A DNA stretch of 64,000 nucleotides from Aricia agestis (GCF_905147365.1 NC_056408.1:930001-994000), one strand, 5' to 3'. Counted from the stretch's first letter, positions 1 to 12,800 are shown. The notes: generated by a model from the sequence alone, not told the origin. Made by a program: numbers and translations.

Positions 1-146
1 CTGGTATTCAAATTAATATCAGCACCGAGAGAACACTAAAGTCCGGTTACGGAGTACGTAGAAATTTGCACATCGACGCATAACTTCTCTACGCACTCCA
101 AGCCGCGAAAACAATATACATTGTCAATGTACAAAATCCTATATCC

Positions 147-1021
147 TAAGATCCGACTGTAAAATTCTGCATGAATCGTTTTTTTCGATCATATATATTT
201 TAAAATAATCTTTAGAACGTATAGTAGCCGCAAGTACCTCTAATTGAGCAAAATGAAAGCCCGTAATACAAACTTGCGTGTATTCAATAGAAAAGTAAGA
301 GAATTGAGAAGGAATGACATTGAGGAATGACAGGACAATACACATAAAAATAAAAACACCTGTTAAATAAAAATAGCAATCTTGCGAGTTCTCGACGTCC
401 TCAAATAATGCCAGGCATAATAATTGTAGGCCTGAACATGTCATATACAAAAGTGATGGCAACCCCAGTTTGCGGCTATCGTGCAACTGGCAACCATGGA
501 TATTCATGTACAAAATGCATAAAACTTTAATTTGGTATCAAATTATTAAAAAAATCGATGCTTCAATTTTGATGAAGAACTGTCTGTTTACGGGCTGGCA
601 ACCCTAGGTTGCGGCCGACTTACGGCCGTTCCCAATATTTAATCTATCTCTGGTTTTGCCCTACTAGAGATAGGAATAGCTCACAATTGACATTAGAGAC
701 TAATGTCTAATGTGAGCTATTCCTATCTCTAGTAGGACAAAACCAGAGATAGATCAAATATTGGGAACGGCCGTTAGAGCTGGCACCCATTTATACCTTA
801 TTTTCTCACGTCATTTTCTTTCCAATGATGTAAAATTTACTGAAAAAAAATATACATGCAAATTATGCATTTATCTCATGAACATTCAACTTAATTAGAG
901 GTACTTGCGGCTACTTTTGACAAGGCAACCCAACATTAATCCATTCTATACGTTCTAAAGATTATTTTAAAATATATTTGATCGAAAAAAACGACTCCTG
1001 CAGGATTTTACGGTCGGATCC
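147..1021. repeat. Fold-back element with ~100-bp terminal inverted repeats
   Basis: The left arm (about 147-246) and right arm (about 889-1021) are inverted copies of each other. Shared blocks include GTAAAAT.CTGCA, TTTAAAATAATCTTTAGAACG and CCGCAAGTACCTCTAATT. The right arm carries an extra ~35 bp. A smaller palindromic MITE (622-775) sits inside it. A 124-codon minus-strand reading frame (139-513) runs through the left half but has no recognisable domain. Non-autonomous DNA transposon is inferred; the superfamily is unknown. Confidence 0.7.
622..775. mobile_element. Palindromic MITE, copy 1
   Basis: This is a nearly perfect palindrome. It starts ACGGCCGTTCCCAATATTT, continues with ATCTATCTCTGGTTTTG, turns around a short centre near 700, and returns through the complement to GGGAACGGCCGT. 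A second copy of the same family lies at 2703-2841 in a Gmer intron. There is no coding capacity. It is nested in the larger inverted-repeat element around it, so it inserted later. Confidence 0.8.
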
Positions 1022-1651
1022 AGTACTACTACATTCTAGGGCACAGTACTAGGTCCTAGGCGATCGGACTTTAGCGTCTTCCATACTTGCACACTTGTCT
1101 TTGATTTGCACCGCTTTTGCTGGTAAAATCCTAGTGCTAATATACGCCAAGGCTGCGTTTCCACTGGAGCTGCATTTCGAGGAATGTGTTTCTAAGGCTC
1201 AACTCATACTCTGGTAGAGCCAGTACACACGGGCGCTGCGTAACCGCAGCGTTATTACTTATTAGCGGAGCGGACGGAGCGTCGTTACTTACACAATGCC
1301 GATGGGGTGCGTCTACTGCATTCGGATTCAGCTTCGGAAATTTAGGTTTTTGTAAAGCAACTGTCATCGCCTATCACACATCGCAAACACGTCAGAACTT
1401 GAAAAGTTCGAATTCGAATTAAGCGTACTGCGGATGACGTCAGCAGCACAAATATCAGGCGCAGAAATGCCGATCCAGTGCGTGCAGTACCATGGAAATC
1501 AATACAAAGCAACAAATCTGTGCGCTCCGATTACGATCCGGTGGACGCGCACCTTTAGCGTAGCAGGTAAAGACGCGATTCCGTTTCTCATAAACACTTA
1601 CCTCGCAATGTAGCTCCAGTAGTACCAATATGGCACCAACTACCATCTTCA
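1022..1651. other. Gmer 3' flank, nothing recognised
   Basis: This 630-bp stretch lies just downstream of the Gmer stop codon on the minus strand and should contain its 3' UTR. No AATAAA on the minus strand was found at an obvious distance. Overlapping reading frames of 65-78 codons occur on both strands but show no domain. GC content is higher than in the surrounding introns. Confidence 0.3.
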
Positions 1652-4600
1652 TTACAGTCTAGCACTCTCGTGGTTCACTTTAAACCACTCCACGGTCTCT
1701 TTGACCGCAGTGGTAAAGGGTGTGAATGTGAACTCCGGACAGAGCTCTCTTAGCTTCTTGTTGGATGCCGTCTTCTTATACTGTCCGTCGGCGCGGGTCG
1801 TGTCATACACGATCTTACCCTGGAAGTCGAATGCCGCCGCGATCGCTTCTGCCGCTTGTGATATAGACACTTCGTCTGACTCGTCCACTGAAATATGAAA
1901 ATATTTGAATTAGATGGGTATTTTTAAGTTGTTGGTCACAATCTGTATAGATAAAATGTGGCAAACACAATTATTAGCCCGGGTGCGCACTAGCGGCCAT
2001 TCCGCGGCGGCCATCGAAAGTATGGTGTGGCCGCTTGACAGCGTGCGGCCAGGTGCGCGTGGTCTATGGCGGTTTCATACTAAGGTATCTATCTCGATGG
2101 ACGCCGCGGCTTGGCCGCTAGTGCGCGCCCGGGCTTACGGTCGACAGCTGTTTACGTGGCAATAAGCTTCAAACGCCTCGGATCTTGTCGGCGACGCAGG
2201 CGTGTGCGCGTATACTCAGTGTGCTGAGTGCTTAAAGTGGGCATCTGAGTGGCTGACAATTTTTATTCGCAGCAGCAGCGTCAATTTAAATTTTTCCAGG
2301 TTAAGTCCTCCGTGACTAAAACACTGCACCTGATAATATAAGAGGGTCGACGCTGTCGTAGTGTCGCAGCACCCACACGAACAGGCGCGCGAGGTCCCGC
2401 GAGTATATGAACTGGCGGAGCGGCTTGCCGCTGCCCCACACTACGAACTCCGATTCACCTGAAACATAATATTTATGTTGTGGCTTGATTGTCTTGCAAT
2501 TTGACAGTTACTTGCCACTGCCAAGTGCCAGACAGGTGGTCTGGCACTTGGCAGTGGCAAGTAACTGTCTAATAAAATCTAAACTTTAAGCCCGGCCGCA
2601 CATTGTCAGAAATTTCTGATCAGAAACAGTTAAACGTCCGCGCTGTCTCTTACATTTTGTACTGAGCCGAGTGAGCTCGAACTCACCGGAAAAATATTTC
2701 GGATCTATCTCTGGTTTTGCCCTACTAGAGTTAGGAATAGCTCACAATTGACATAAAATATATGTCTCTAATGTCTAATGTGAGTTATTCCTATCTCTAG
2801 TAGGGCCAAACCAGAGATAGATCAAATATTGGGAACCGCCGTAAATAAACGTATATCCGCCATCTGACAGTACAGACGTACCACTCTGCATGGCGGCGTG
2901 CATGCGGCGCACGAGCGCGGGCAGCACGTGCGCGGTGCTGGAGAAGTTGTCGTGCGGCCCGAACACGTTGCACGGCACCACCGATGTGAACCGCCGCCCG
3001 TGCTGCTGCCAGTAGCCCCTGAGACAAACATGTTATACTAAGGGCCTGTTTCACCACTTCCTGATAAGTTCCGGATAGGCTATCCCACGAAGTAAAAACA
3101 AAGAGGAGCTGGCCTAAGCAACTGTGCACTTTGTTTTTCTACTAGGTCCTGACGTCATTTTGTACGTGGGAGAGCCATGCTTCGGCACGAATGGGCCGGC
3201 TCGACCGGAGAAATACCACGTCATCACAGAAAACCGGCGTGAAACAGCGCTTGCGCTGTGTTTCGCCGAGTGAGTGAGTTTACCGGAGGCCCAATCCCCT
3301 ACCCTATTCCCTTCCATACCCTCCCCAATTCCTTTCCCTTCCCTACCCTCCCCTATTACCCTATTCCCTATTAAAAGCCCGGCAACGCACCTGCAGCTCT
3401 CTGATGCTGCGAGTGTCCATGGGCGACGGAAGTTGCTTTCCATCAGGTGACCCGTTTGCTCCCTTATATCATAAAAAAAAACGTCATCATTGTGGGCGGG
3501 GCTTAAGTCAGTACACTTTCAGCGTTTGTCAGGTGCACACATAACGAGACCCCAAATATGAAGTTATATATTTGTTTTTCTTGTGCTCATTGCCAAGCCA
3601 CTATAATAATTATAAAATAAAGAAAACTATTGATAAATTCACTGAATGATGATTTAAATTACAAAATAAGTTGATGGCTTGGCTTGAATGTGATCTGAAA
3701 ACTGTTTACGATAGATATATTGCATGGCTATGCAATATTTTGCTTGGCTCCTTTTTACATATTTTAATGTTTTGGTGGGATTTCATTTCTTTTTTGAAGG
3801 TTTCTTTTCTTTTCAGGTCACGTTATTTTCTGTACTTAGCTTAGCACCCATTCTCTATCTCTAGGTATATATTCTAGGTCGTAAAATTAATTGATAATAA
3901 CAGGTAGGTACTTCTACAAAGTACAAATTCTATGACGATAGCCCAACAACTTTTGAACTTTCAGGAGGTTATTCATGCACCGATGTTACTTTCGATTGAG
4001 TATAACGACCTATCCCTGATTTTTTTAAACCATAATAATTATACTCCGCAAACAAGCGATACCGCGATATAAAGGGAGTGCTACACCATCTATCGAGCGA
4101 GTATGGAGTGTTCATCGTAATTCGCAGTTCTGATTTCATTTATATTTTAATCGAATTTAATTATCATAGTTTCATTGTTAATTTTGTTAACACTATTTTT
4201 CCTTTTATACGTAAAATAATTATTATGAAGTCGAAACTCATTTTTAATGTTCTTGCAAAGCTACAAACATAAATATCTTTTCTTTTATTTAATAAAGTTA
4301 TATCTGGGAGCACGGCAGCTTTTTAGCAAAGGCATGGCCGTAGCATACTTTTCTCGAAGCGGTTCGCGGCCTTTTCACACCCCCTTTATCTTCGATGTTA
4401 ACAAAGCTAGGGATTTAGAATTTCGGTGACTAGGAGCAAGTATTAAAACTAGCTTAACCTCGATAAATAGTTTAATAGTTACGGATGATCAAAGTTACTA
4501 CATTTTGTCACTCACTGACTGACAGATCATCAAAATTCTAAGGTACTTCTAGAAGACTTAGAACCTTGAAAATTGGCAACAAGGTAAGTCGTTATCCACA

Positions 4601-7600
4601 ATGAAAGGAAAAATTATGAAAGTGGCCAAGTGCGAGTCGGACTGGCGTACATAGGGTTCCGTACCGTAAATTTGTATGGGAGCCCCCCTTAAATCACAAG
4701 TTTATGTACTTTTTATTACTTATTATTAAAGTTGAAATACAATTAAGTATTTTCTTAAATTTTCAAAAACCTTACTTTTACCATTATGGATATAGAGCAA
4801 AAAAGGGCAAAAAAACGTGTTTGTTGTATAAAAGTTCTAGAACATTTTAGCTTTCAGCGTTAATTATACTACTTGACACTAGATGTCGAAACCTTTGAAT
4901 GATAATACATACGTAAATGCGTATAATTTTGTATAAGTTTATTGCAATAATCATACATGAATACTGAAAACCGTTATTAGGGGTATTTTAGGGGCGATTT
5001 CACCAAAGAAATGGAACGCGTTCAATGCACACTGAACCGGTTCAAAACATATAAACGCGATTGTGACATCGAATTGAATTTCACCAACATAAACTGAACG
5101 CGTTCACTGCAAATCCGAGTTTTATCTTCTGAACGCCCGAAGTCCAAAGTCATAAAACCCGTTTAAGCCCTGTCACATGGTGGAACGAAAAACATAGACA
5201 AAAGAAATGTCAAGATGACAGTTTTGACACATGCGTTTGGTTATTTTATGTATTGTTATATTTTGCTATGTTGTAGTTAAATTAACAAAACGAGATTTAC
5301 GTCGCAGCATGAACGCGTTCAATGGGAACTAAGTTTTATAAAACGAAGTTTTATGTGTGTTTGGTGAAATCCCACCTTAGTCCTAAACACATTTTAATAG
5401 CTAAATCCGTGCTTTTATAGCTTTTATTATTATATTACTTATAAACCGCCATCTGTCGTCATTTAGGATAACTATTTTAAATGTAACAAATATCCAAGAC
5501 CGTATTTAGAATTAAATTATTTTATAGGATCGGAATTATAGTTTTGTTTGCTAATGTTGACGCCCGCTGACATTTGGCCAGCCATAGGGTAGGTAGGGTA
5601 GGGTATAGTACGGGAGCCCTAGAATAAATTTTTACACTAAAGCCGATGGACCTCTGGCGTAATCCAGAAGGCAAGACAATCATCCTATCATAATTTTTAT
5701 GATGGGAATGCAGCGGCCTTATCTGACTTTTTTATATAATTATTTCCTATAATGATAAAATCATGCAGTGTCACTATAATCTCATAAATATGTAATTTCA
5801 ATCTAGAAACAGACCTAATATACCATGTGTTTAAGCACGCGATTAGAGGCATAAATATTTTTGTTTCATTTTCTAACTGTTTAAAATAATTAGAATACAA
5901 TACCTGTTTAGCACATCTATCATTCTCTTGGCATAGCTGTACCCGTAGTTTGAGGAATGTGGGGGACCATTATGAACCTGAAACATTATTTATTTTAAAT
6001 ATAAAAAACTGGAATATATTTTATATTTAAAAATTAACATGTGACAATAAACTGACCAGATCAGAAATATCACTGTATTTGTAATAATGAAATAACACCA
6101 GAGTTTTCTTAAAATAACAGAGAAAATAGTTTTGAGTATATTTTTTGACTAACCATAGATTCATCTATAGGATATGTGGTTTTATCGGGAAAGATGCAAG
6201 TGGAGAGACAGGATACAACCTTCTTCACATCATACTTGTGGCTGGCGTTCAGCACATTATCGTTTATAGCCATGTTCTCTCTCTGTAAGATAAGACCAAG
6301 TATTTAAATAAAATATAGATCAGGTCAAGCATTGAGATTAGAATAATAGAATGTAATGTTTTGAAAAACATTTTGTTTTAAATATTACTTTTCAGAATTC
6401 CATTTAGTTTTTTCCAGTAAGACTGCCTATTTCTATTGATTTTTATTACTTTCAATATCACTATTTAACAAAGTCGCTTTTTTTCCCTTATGTCCCTTTG
6501 TTCACTTCAATCTTTAAAACTACGAAACGGATTTTGATGCAGTTTTCATTAATAGATAGAGTGATTAAAGAGGAAGGTTTATAAGTATAATTGCATTCAT
6601 TAATAGTGGAGAAACAGTGTTATTATTGGGGTTTCTAATGTGATGTCGTAAATAATTACATTTTTTTCCGCTTACATTGCAAGCGCAGGCTGAACCCTAC
6701 GAGATTTATCAAAATAATGTACTAAGTATTGTACACTATGAATAGATCTACAGAAAACTCCGCGATGGTATATCATATATTATGTCTATCTCGTATGGAT
6801 ATCCCACGATAACATTTTTTTGTCATTTACTTTTAACTTCAAATACTGGCAAATTTTCGAAGTGATTTTATATTTACGGCAATAATCCTTATTAAATTAA
6901 ATACTTTAAGTACATTATTGATTTTAAAAGATATTACAGATTCTAAAATTGCGGTACGGGTAGTAATGAATAAAACTACTGAATCGATTTTAATCATTTC
7001 TTCAGTGAGTGACATAGGCTTTATATTTTAATAAGCCGGGGCGGGTTGCGAGTATTATTATAGTAATAGTGTTATTGTAATTTAGTTCATTTTTCTACAA
7101 ATAAAGAATTTTCTATCTATCTATCCATTACAACTTTATTCTGTAAGTTCATCGCTCTGTAATGTCCCTTAATAACAGTGATATAGTTATAATAAATACA
7201 AATTTTGTTACTGCAATACCTAACAAAACCATTTACATTTTATGCAATGATTTTAAGAGTAACACCCAACCAGATGAAAATTTAAACAAAATCCTTAGTT
7301 TTGTTTGCAAAATAATTCCAAAACATAATTAGTCTATAGTACACTTTGTTTTATCTTATCTTTTGGAACTATAACATATAATCTTTACCTCAATATATTA
7401 TGTTAGTGTTGACAAGATACTTGTAGAATATGAAAGTTAAAAATTAAACCCAAATAAAGGTGGCTTTCTGATGTTTGCCACAAGGGACCACAAACAAAAA
7501 TTCAAATAAAATGTCACTTTATGACCTAGGCTTCATTTTTCTTTGCGCCATTACAAAGCAGCGACAGCATGGGTCGCTAGACCAATGTCAGTAGAAAACG

Positions 7601-8506
7601 AAACCTATATCTTATAAAGTGGCATTTTACTTGAATTTTTGTCAGTAATTGTGGTCGCTTATCGAATAGATAGAAACTATACCTTAACACATTCACTGTG
7701 CCTGCACCACATGTGGGTCATTTTGAGTTTGAGTTCACACGTGTGTACACCACATAATATGGATCTTACCTCCATAGAAATTTAAAACATTTTTAAAGGA
7801 TTTTTTATGTGTCCGTGGTATAATTGGGGTCCTGGTGATCTGTAACACAAGCTACTGCCTAATTCAGACACCAGCTCCTCACTTTCTAATGTAATTCAGC
7901 ATAATAATTTGTAAATTAGCCGTTAAGTTAGATTATTGTGAGAAAATAAAGATTTATTTATTATTTATTTATTAATAAGTCTTCAAGTGACAAAATTGTG
8001 ATCATATTATATAAAAATATTAAAAGAATTTGGCTTCTGTACTCACAAAGAAGTCTAAATTGTGTTCCATGTTGTGGAAAAGACCACCAACCATAGCAGC
8101 TAAGTGGATTACATGTGTTGGTTGGTGTTTATCAAATATTGCTTCAGTAGCAGTTCTTTCTCTGAAAATAATGATAATACACTATATTGTTCTCATATTT
8201 ATACAATATAAAATGTCTGGTGATGATTAAAATTTATTTCGATAAAGCACTATTTTGGAATGTTTTGCACTGTGTCTAATAAAAATTTAATGGTTTATTG
8301 ATAAGCAATTATAAAATATTATGTATTGATAAGTGTACAAAACTGTTAAGTACCTACCTTAAATCGCCATCTTTTGAACTAAGAAATATCCAATTTTCAT
8401 TTTCATACTCCTTATTTCCTTTGCTTTTTTCTTCCAATACTATTTCATTTATTGCTTTGCCGACTAAGCCGGAACCACCGGTTACAAGAATTACTGATCC
8501 ACTCAT
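1652..8506 (-). CDS. Gmer: GDP-L-fucose synthase (GDP-4-keto-6-deoxymannose epimerase/reductase)
   Basis: It catalyses the last step of de novo GDP-L-fucose synthesis in the cytosol: 3,5-epimerisation and NADPH-dependent reduction of GDP-4-keto-6-deoxy-D-mannose. Coding exons on the minus strand are 8506-8358, 8161-8047, 6282-6154, 5977-5904, 3018-2882, 2458-2330 and 1887-1652. All have GT/AG borders and compatible phases, giving 322 aa, essentially the family length (about 321). The N-terminal VTGGSGLVG at residues 8-16 is the Rossmann NADP-binding glycine motif. SCLSTC around residue 115 and Y144-S-Y-A-K148 supply the Ser/Tyr/Lys short-chain-dehydrogenase triad. VFGPHDNF, RQFIYSRDLA and KKTASN are typical family blocks. 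The start fits because the Rossmann strand begins five residues later. Introns hold several MITEs and a SINE. It is head to head with Fmr1. Confidence 0.96.
1977..2134. mobile_element. GC-rich MITE with TTA target duplication
   Basis: Terminal inverted repeats GCCCGGGTGCGCACTAGCGG and its near complement (CCGCTAGTGCGCGCCCGGGC) bound a 158-bp non-coding element. TTA flanks both ends, consistent with a target-site duplication. It sits in the last Gmer intron. Confidence 0.75.
2503..2569. repeat. Perfect 31-bp-arm palindrome
   Basis: Two 31-nt arms (2503-2533 and 2539-2569) are exact reverse complements around a 5-nt loop AGGTG. It lies in a Gmer intron, 45 bp upstream of the exon at 2458-2330 in transcript direction. 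It is probably a very young or gene-converted MITE core. Confidence 0.85.
2703..2841. mobile_element. Palindromic MITE, copy 2
   Basis: It shares the ATCTATCTCTGGTTTTG and TCAAATATTGGGAAC blocks with the copy at 622-775, again folding back on itself. It lacks the ACGGCCGTTCCC left end. It begins about 40 bp past the donor of the Gmer exon at 3018-2882. Confidence 0.8.
3164..3481 (+). mobile_element. GC-rich lepidopteran SINE, full-length-like copy
   Basis: It begins ACGTGGGAGAGCCATGCTTC, continues through GGCCGGCTCGACCGGAGAAA, a CCCTACCCTATTCCC-rich middle and CATGGGCGACGGAAGTTGCT, and ends in a short A run. Four more copies occur in this window (20731, 24911, 53529, 57234). From memory it resembles the Metulj-type SINEs of butterflies; that name was not checked. 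It lies in the Gmer intron upstream of exon 5. Confidence 0.8.
4615..4990. repeat. Fragment of the GGCCAAGTGCGAGTCGGAC interspersed repeat
   Basis: It carries GGCCAAGTGCGAGTCGGACT, GGGTTCCGTACC and TATGGGAGCCCCCCTTAAAT. These signature blocks recur at 11252, 15216, 20395, 21385, 27080, 53775, 55495, 56365 and 63470. It is a non-coding interspersed element of unresolved class. It is intronic in Gmer. Confidence 0.6.
4992..5380. mobile_element. MITE with GGCGATTTCACCAA termini
   Basis: Left end GGGGCGATTTCACCAAA and right end TTTGGTGAAATCCCACC are inverted. GAACGCGTTCA-like motifs recur inside. No coding potential is seen. It lies in the Gmer intron between the exons at 6154 and 5977 on one side and 3018 on the other. 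Confidence 0.6.
6465..6800. repeat. Lepidopteran interspersed repeat (AAAGTCGCTTTTTTTCCC type)
   Basis: It starts with AAAGTCGCTTTTTTTCCC and includes ACGAAACGGATTTTGATGC. A shorter related start occurs near 39929. It is non-coding, its class is uncertain, and it is located in the Gmer intron upstream of exon 3. Confidence 0.45.
7820..7975 (+). repeat. LINE-like 3' tail with (ATTT)n
   Basis: A short non-coding stretch ends GAAAATAAAGATTTATTTAT followed by ATTT repeats, as in truncated LINE copies. No reverse-transcriptase sequence precedes it, so this is a weak call. Confidence 0.35.
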
Positions 8507-9838
8507 TTTCTAATTTCTCCTAAAAATACTTTCAAACGTCGCGTAGACAATAATTTTTACTCGGTCAAGACTCAAGTCTAAATTAGATTTGAATCAATAT
8601 GAAGAACAATGTTAATGTGTTATATGAAACATTATAATTTATTTTCACCGATTCCAAAATCCAAATCGAAATCAACAAACAGAAATGACACTTGACAGTA
8701 CCTACCAAAGATTTTTTTTAATTCGTACCGGTCGGGACAGGCAAAGGTAGCGTTGCCCATACAGCCACTACCATAGAGTGTAGACCATAGATTAAGTATT
8801 ATGTTGTAGGCCATTGAGGTAGGTTATAGGTACTATAGACCGGAGAGAGCCTAAAAAAAATGGGCCTCACTGATTGGTTCACACTCGGTGTTGCCGGCTG
8901 GAAACACCTAGTGTGAACCAATCAGTGAGGCCCATTCAATGTAGAACTGCCGTGCAGTCCTGCCGTGAATGGGCCTTTTTATATCGGTTACATAAGTACA
9001 TAAGTGTCAAAAGCGTGCAATGGTATGTCCTACTTACTAGGACATAACAAAGGAGTCGGTCTGCATATTTCATGTAATAAAAGTGTTAATAAAGGTTTTT
9101 AGTCAACATTTAATGCTAGATATTGTTGAGTTTTGTGGTTCCGCTAAATAATAAATCATAATAATGGTCAAAGAATGCCTCAAACACGTGGATTTAACAA
9201 TAAATATGTAAGTTTTGAACAACGTTTTTTGGGCTTTTCGATCGGTATTTTTGTAAGCTAAAAAGATAATTTATAACTTTATTAATCCCTTATTCGTGCT
9301 ATATAAGACATTAGTGCTAAAAATGTCACATCAATTAATAATTTGACTATAAAAATTGCATAGCTTTTTACGCGTGGTTACGGATTCTCATCACTTGAAC
9401 TATAGTTAATCGATATTATAAATTAGCCTCTAGTCTGTCGATTAAAATCTTGACGTTTTTTCATGTATCATAATGTGCTTCAAAATAATCGACAAATAGA
9501 AATATTCAAGAAAATAAACGCACACTACTTGTATGAAAATAAGCACAAAATGGGCACGCGATGACGGGCTAAGACTACATCAATCAAAGATATTTTACTT
9601 AAAAATTAAAATATCTTTGACATCTATACTATAATACTTTATCTATGGTGTAGGCTGTAGAATGTAGAGTCAAGAGTATAGACTTGTAGAGTAGGTATAG
9701 ACCAAAGCCAATATGTTGCCAGTATCATCGCAGAAAAATATTTTGTCTATGCTTGCAATCTTGAATTTTGATTGGTCGATCGTTTTTATTCGGGCTTCAT
9801 TCTCGCTCTGAAAACGCCAAATACGCTTTCAAACCAAA
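8507..9838. promoter_or_regulatory. Shared 5' region of Gmer and Fmr1
   Basis: The two ATGs point away from each other across 1,332 bp, so promoters and 5' UTRs of both genes should lie here. It also holds a 74-bp inverted repeat (8861-8934), so part of the spacing is transposon-derived. The sequence right before the Fmr1 ATG (about 9760-9838) is free of repeats and probably 5' UTR. No TATA box or initiator could be assigned with confidence. Confidence 0.5.
8861..8934. repeat. Inverted repeat between the divergent genes
   Basis: TGGGCCTCACTGATTGGTTC and its complement GAACCAATCAGTGAGGCCCA form arms of about 30 nt around a GC-rich loop. A further GGGCC occurs downstream near 8970. The motif ATTGGT/ACCAAT in the arms is CCAAT-like, but it follows from the repeat and need not act as a promoter element. 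Confidence 0.7.
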
Positions 9839-12800
9839 ATGGAGGATTTGTCGGTCGAGGTGTACGGTGAAAATGGTGCTTATTATAAGGTTTGTAAATT
9901 GTGAAGTACGCAATTTTTGTGTGGAAATCATGTATTTTCGAGTAGTGATTACGTCGATCAATCAATTTATCATGTTTATTTTGGCTTTCGTCTTATACTT
10001 ACAAAAATATTTTTCCGGGAAGATCATCGCGGCTGGAATGGACGCCATGTCCGACTGACAGGGCGTGAAATTTCCATGTGTTTCAGTCTTATTTATTTCT
10101 TTTATCGCTACTACAACTTAAACAGTAAATATATATTCTAACAATTCATATTTTGTTAGCGACGCAGGCACAGACTCAATCTAAACAGTCTTCGAAGTCT
10201 AGCCTAGTATCTTACGAACCGTCTTCTGTTCTAATAATTCTTATATTTTTAGGCCACTGTCACCGACGTGCTCGACAACGAAGTTCTCGTAGCTTTCGAA
10301 AATGAGTACGTATACTTTAATTGTGGTATTTTGTTTATTTCCCAAGATAGATGCGGTATTTTACTGTCGACCGATTGTCTGTTTTAGCTGGCAGCCAGAG
10401 TCCAAATTTCCATTTTCACAAGTATTTTTACCGCCCAAGGATGCGGGGAAGACGACAGAATTCGTGGAATTCCAGGAAGTGGAAGTTTTCGCCAGATCAA
10501 ATGAGAAGGAACCATGTGGGTGGTGGACAGCCAATATTAAGGTATTAAATTACATTTATCGCTATGGTTACATATTGCATTATGGTTTACATTTACTTTC
10601 AAAGGGATACTATGACCCCTTGTGTAGCAAAAGTAAAACCCTGCATCTGTATTGTATTTACCATCAAAAAGGAGTAACTGGCTTAGAGATTCACCATTCT
10701 TTATGCTGTATGCACAATTTATTTTTGCAAATGTCCTTTGGCGGATTACTTTCAACGACCACAACAACAACATACATTATAGTTCATTGATAATAATATT
10801 CATGTTTAATAAAATACATAAAACAATATAATCTCAATATGTGTAGTTTAATAATTTAGGTACTTACCTAAAACCTATCTATTTTTAAATCAATTATGGT
10901 TAAAACTTGGATTTTCATAGTATCAGAAGATTTTTAGGAACGTACTGTATTATTGTAACTTGTCCCAAATTCATATTAAATAATTTGTTTGTAATGTAAA
11001 TTTAAAGTCTGTTATTATTTTATCTAAATCCACATGACATTATAAATTCAATTTATTAACAAAATATGAGGCCAATGACCTGTGCATATTTCTTACTAGC
11101 ACAAATGTGTAGGTTGGAGTTAATTTCTAATAAGATTGCTCTTTTGGAATTTGGAATCTAGTAATTGTCTTATAATAATAACTTCATTTGTAAAGTACTG
11201 ATTATTTCAGACTTGAGTACATTTTATATGTATATAAAAATAAATAAAAAACCGGCCAAGTGCAAGTTGGACTCGCCTATGAAGGGTTCTCAAGCAACAA
11301 TAAGGTTTATTTCTATGAAATTAAAAGGTTTTCGATTTACTTATATATTTCAGTTAATCTTATATCTTTAAACGAGCAATTCTTGTATATATGTATATAT
11401 ATAATTGGAATCTCGGAATAGGCTCCAACGATTTTCATGAAATTTAGTATATAGGGGGTTTCGGGGGTGATAAATCGATCTAGCTAGGAATCATTTTTAG
11501 AAAATGTCATTTTTTTTCGTGTTTTATTGAGTACCGAGCAAAGCTCGGTCAAATAGCTAGTTTAATAAAAGTTAAATTAAGGTTTACTATTTATGATCTA
11601 TAAAAAACTACTAGCTAGATCTCGTTCAAACCAATTTTCGTTGGTAGTTTTTATAGTAACGTACATCATATATATTTTTTAAATTATCATGCCTCTACTT
11701 TAGAAGTTAGTGGAGGGGGGGGGGGGGGACACATTTTACCACTTTGGGAGAGTCTCTCTCGCAAACTATTTAGGTTAGAAAAAAATGATATAGAAACCTC
11801 AATATGATTTTTAAAGACCTATCCATAGATACCCCACACTCATAGGTTAGAATTTAGATGAAAAAAATTTTTTTTGTGTCAGTTGTACTTATAGGGACCC
11901 CTAAAATTTTTAATAATTTTTCAATTTTTCTAACAAAATCTTAATGCGGTTCACAGACTACATCTACTTACCAAGTTTCAATAGTATAGCTCTTATAGTT
12001 TCGGAGAAAAGTGGCTGTGACATATGGACGGACGGTCAGACAGACAGACATGACATGACGAATCTATAAGCATTCCGTTTTTTGCTATTTGGCTACGGAA
12101 CCCTATAATAAATTAAATAAATAAAGCCTTTATTCACTGACTGTAACCATACAATTTTAGTAGCAAACAATAAAAATACACATTTAGTCAGGTTGTCCTT
12201 CGACATAGGCTCACCTATTTCCTTCCATTTGTCTCTGTCCCTGGCAAATCTCCTCCATCCTTTTGGAAGGTCATCCTCCCATCGTTTGGTCGGACATCCT
12301 TTTCGTCTTTTCCCTTGTCTAGGATACCATTCTATTAAGTCCTTGGTCCATTTTTTCCCATTGTCTGTTCGTGTTATATGTCCAATCCAGTTCCATTTTA
12401 GTTTTCTAGTTTTTATTAATATGTTTGTTACCTTAGTTATTTTTCTTATTTTTGTTTTTGTCCACCGTTCTCGTAGGCTTATATTTAGCATACTTCGTTC
12501 CATGCTTCGTTGACATACTGCGAGCTTATTGGTGTTTTTGCTTGTGGTTGGCCAAGTTTGGCACCCATATGTTAGGCATGGAAGAACACAGGTATTGTAC
12601 AATTTACTTTTAATATACATTGGCACAGTTCCATTCTTGAATACTTCTTTTAGAGACCAGTACCTCTTCCATGTGTTACATATTCTTCTTTCTATTTCCT
12701 TTGAATACTGGTCTGTTGTTATTATTTGTACTAAATTTATGTACTCGTCAACATACTCCACAGCTTCTTCTCCTATTTTTATTTTTTCTTTTATTCCGTT

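Noticed and set aside
139..513. 124-codon minus-strand reading frame
   Set aside because: It lies inside an inverted-repeat element, shows no domain and has low-complexity hydrophobic runs; not called as a gene.
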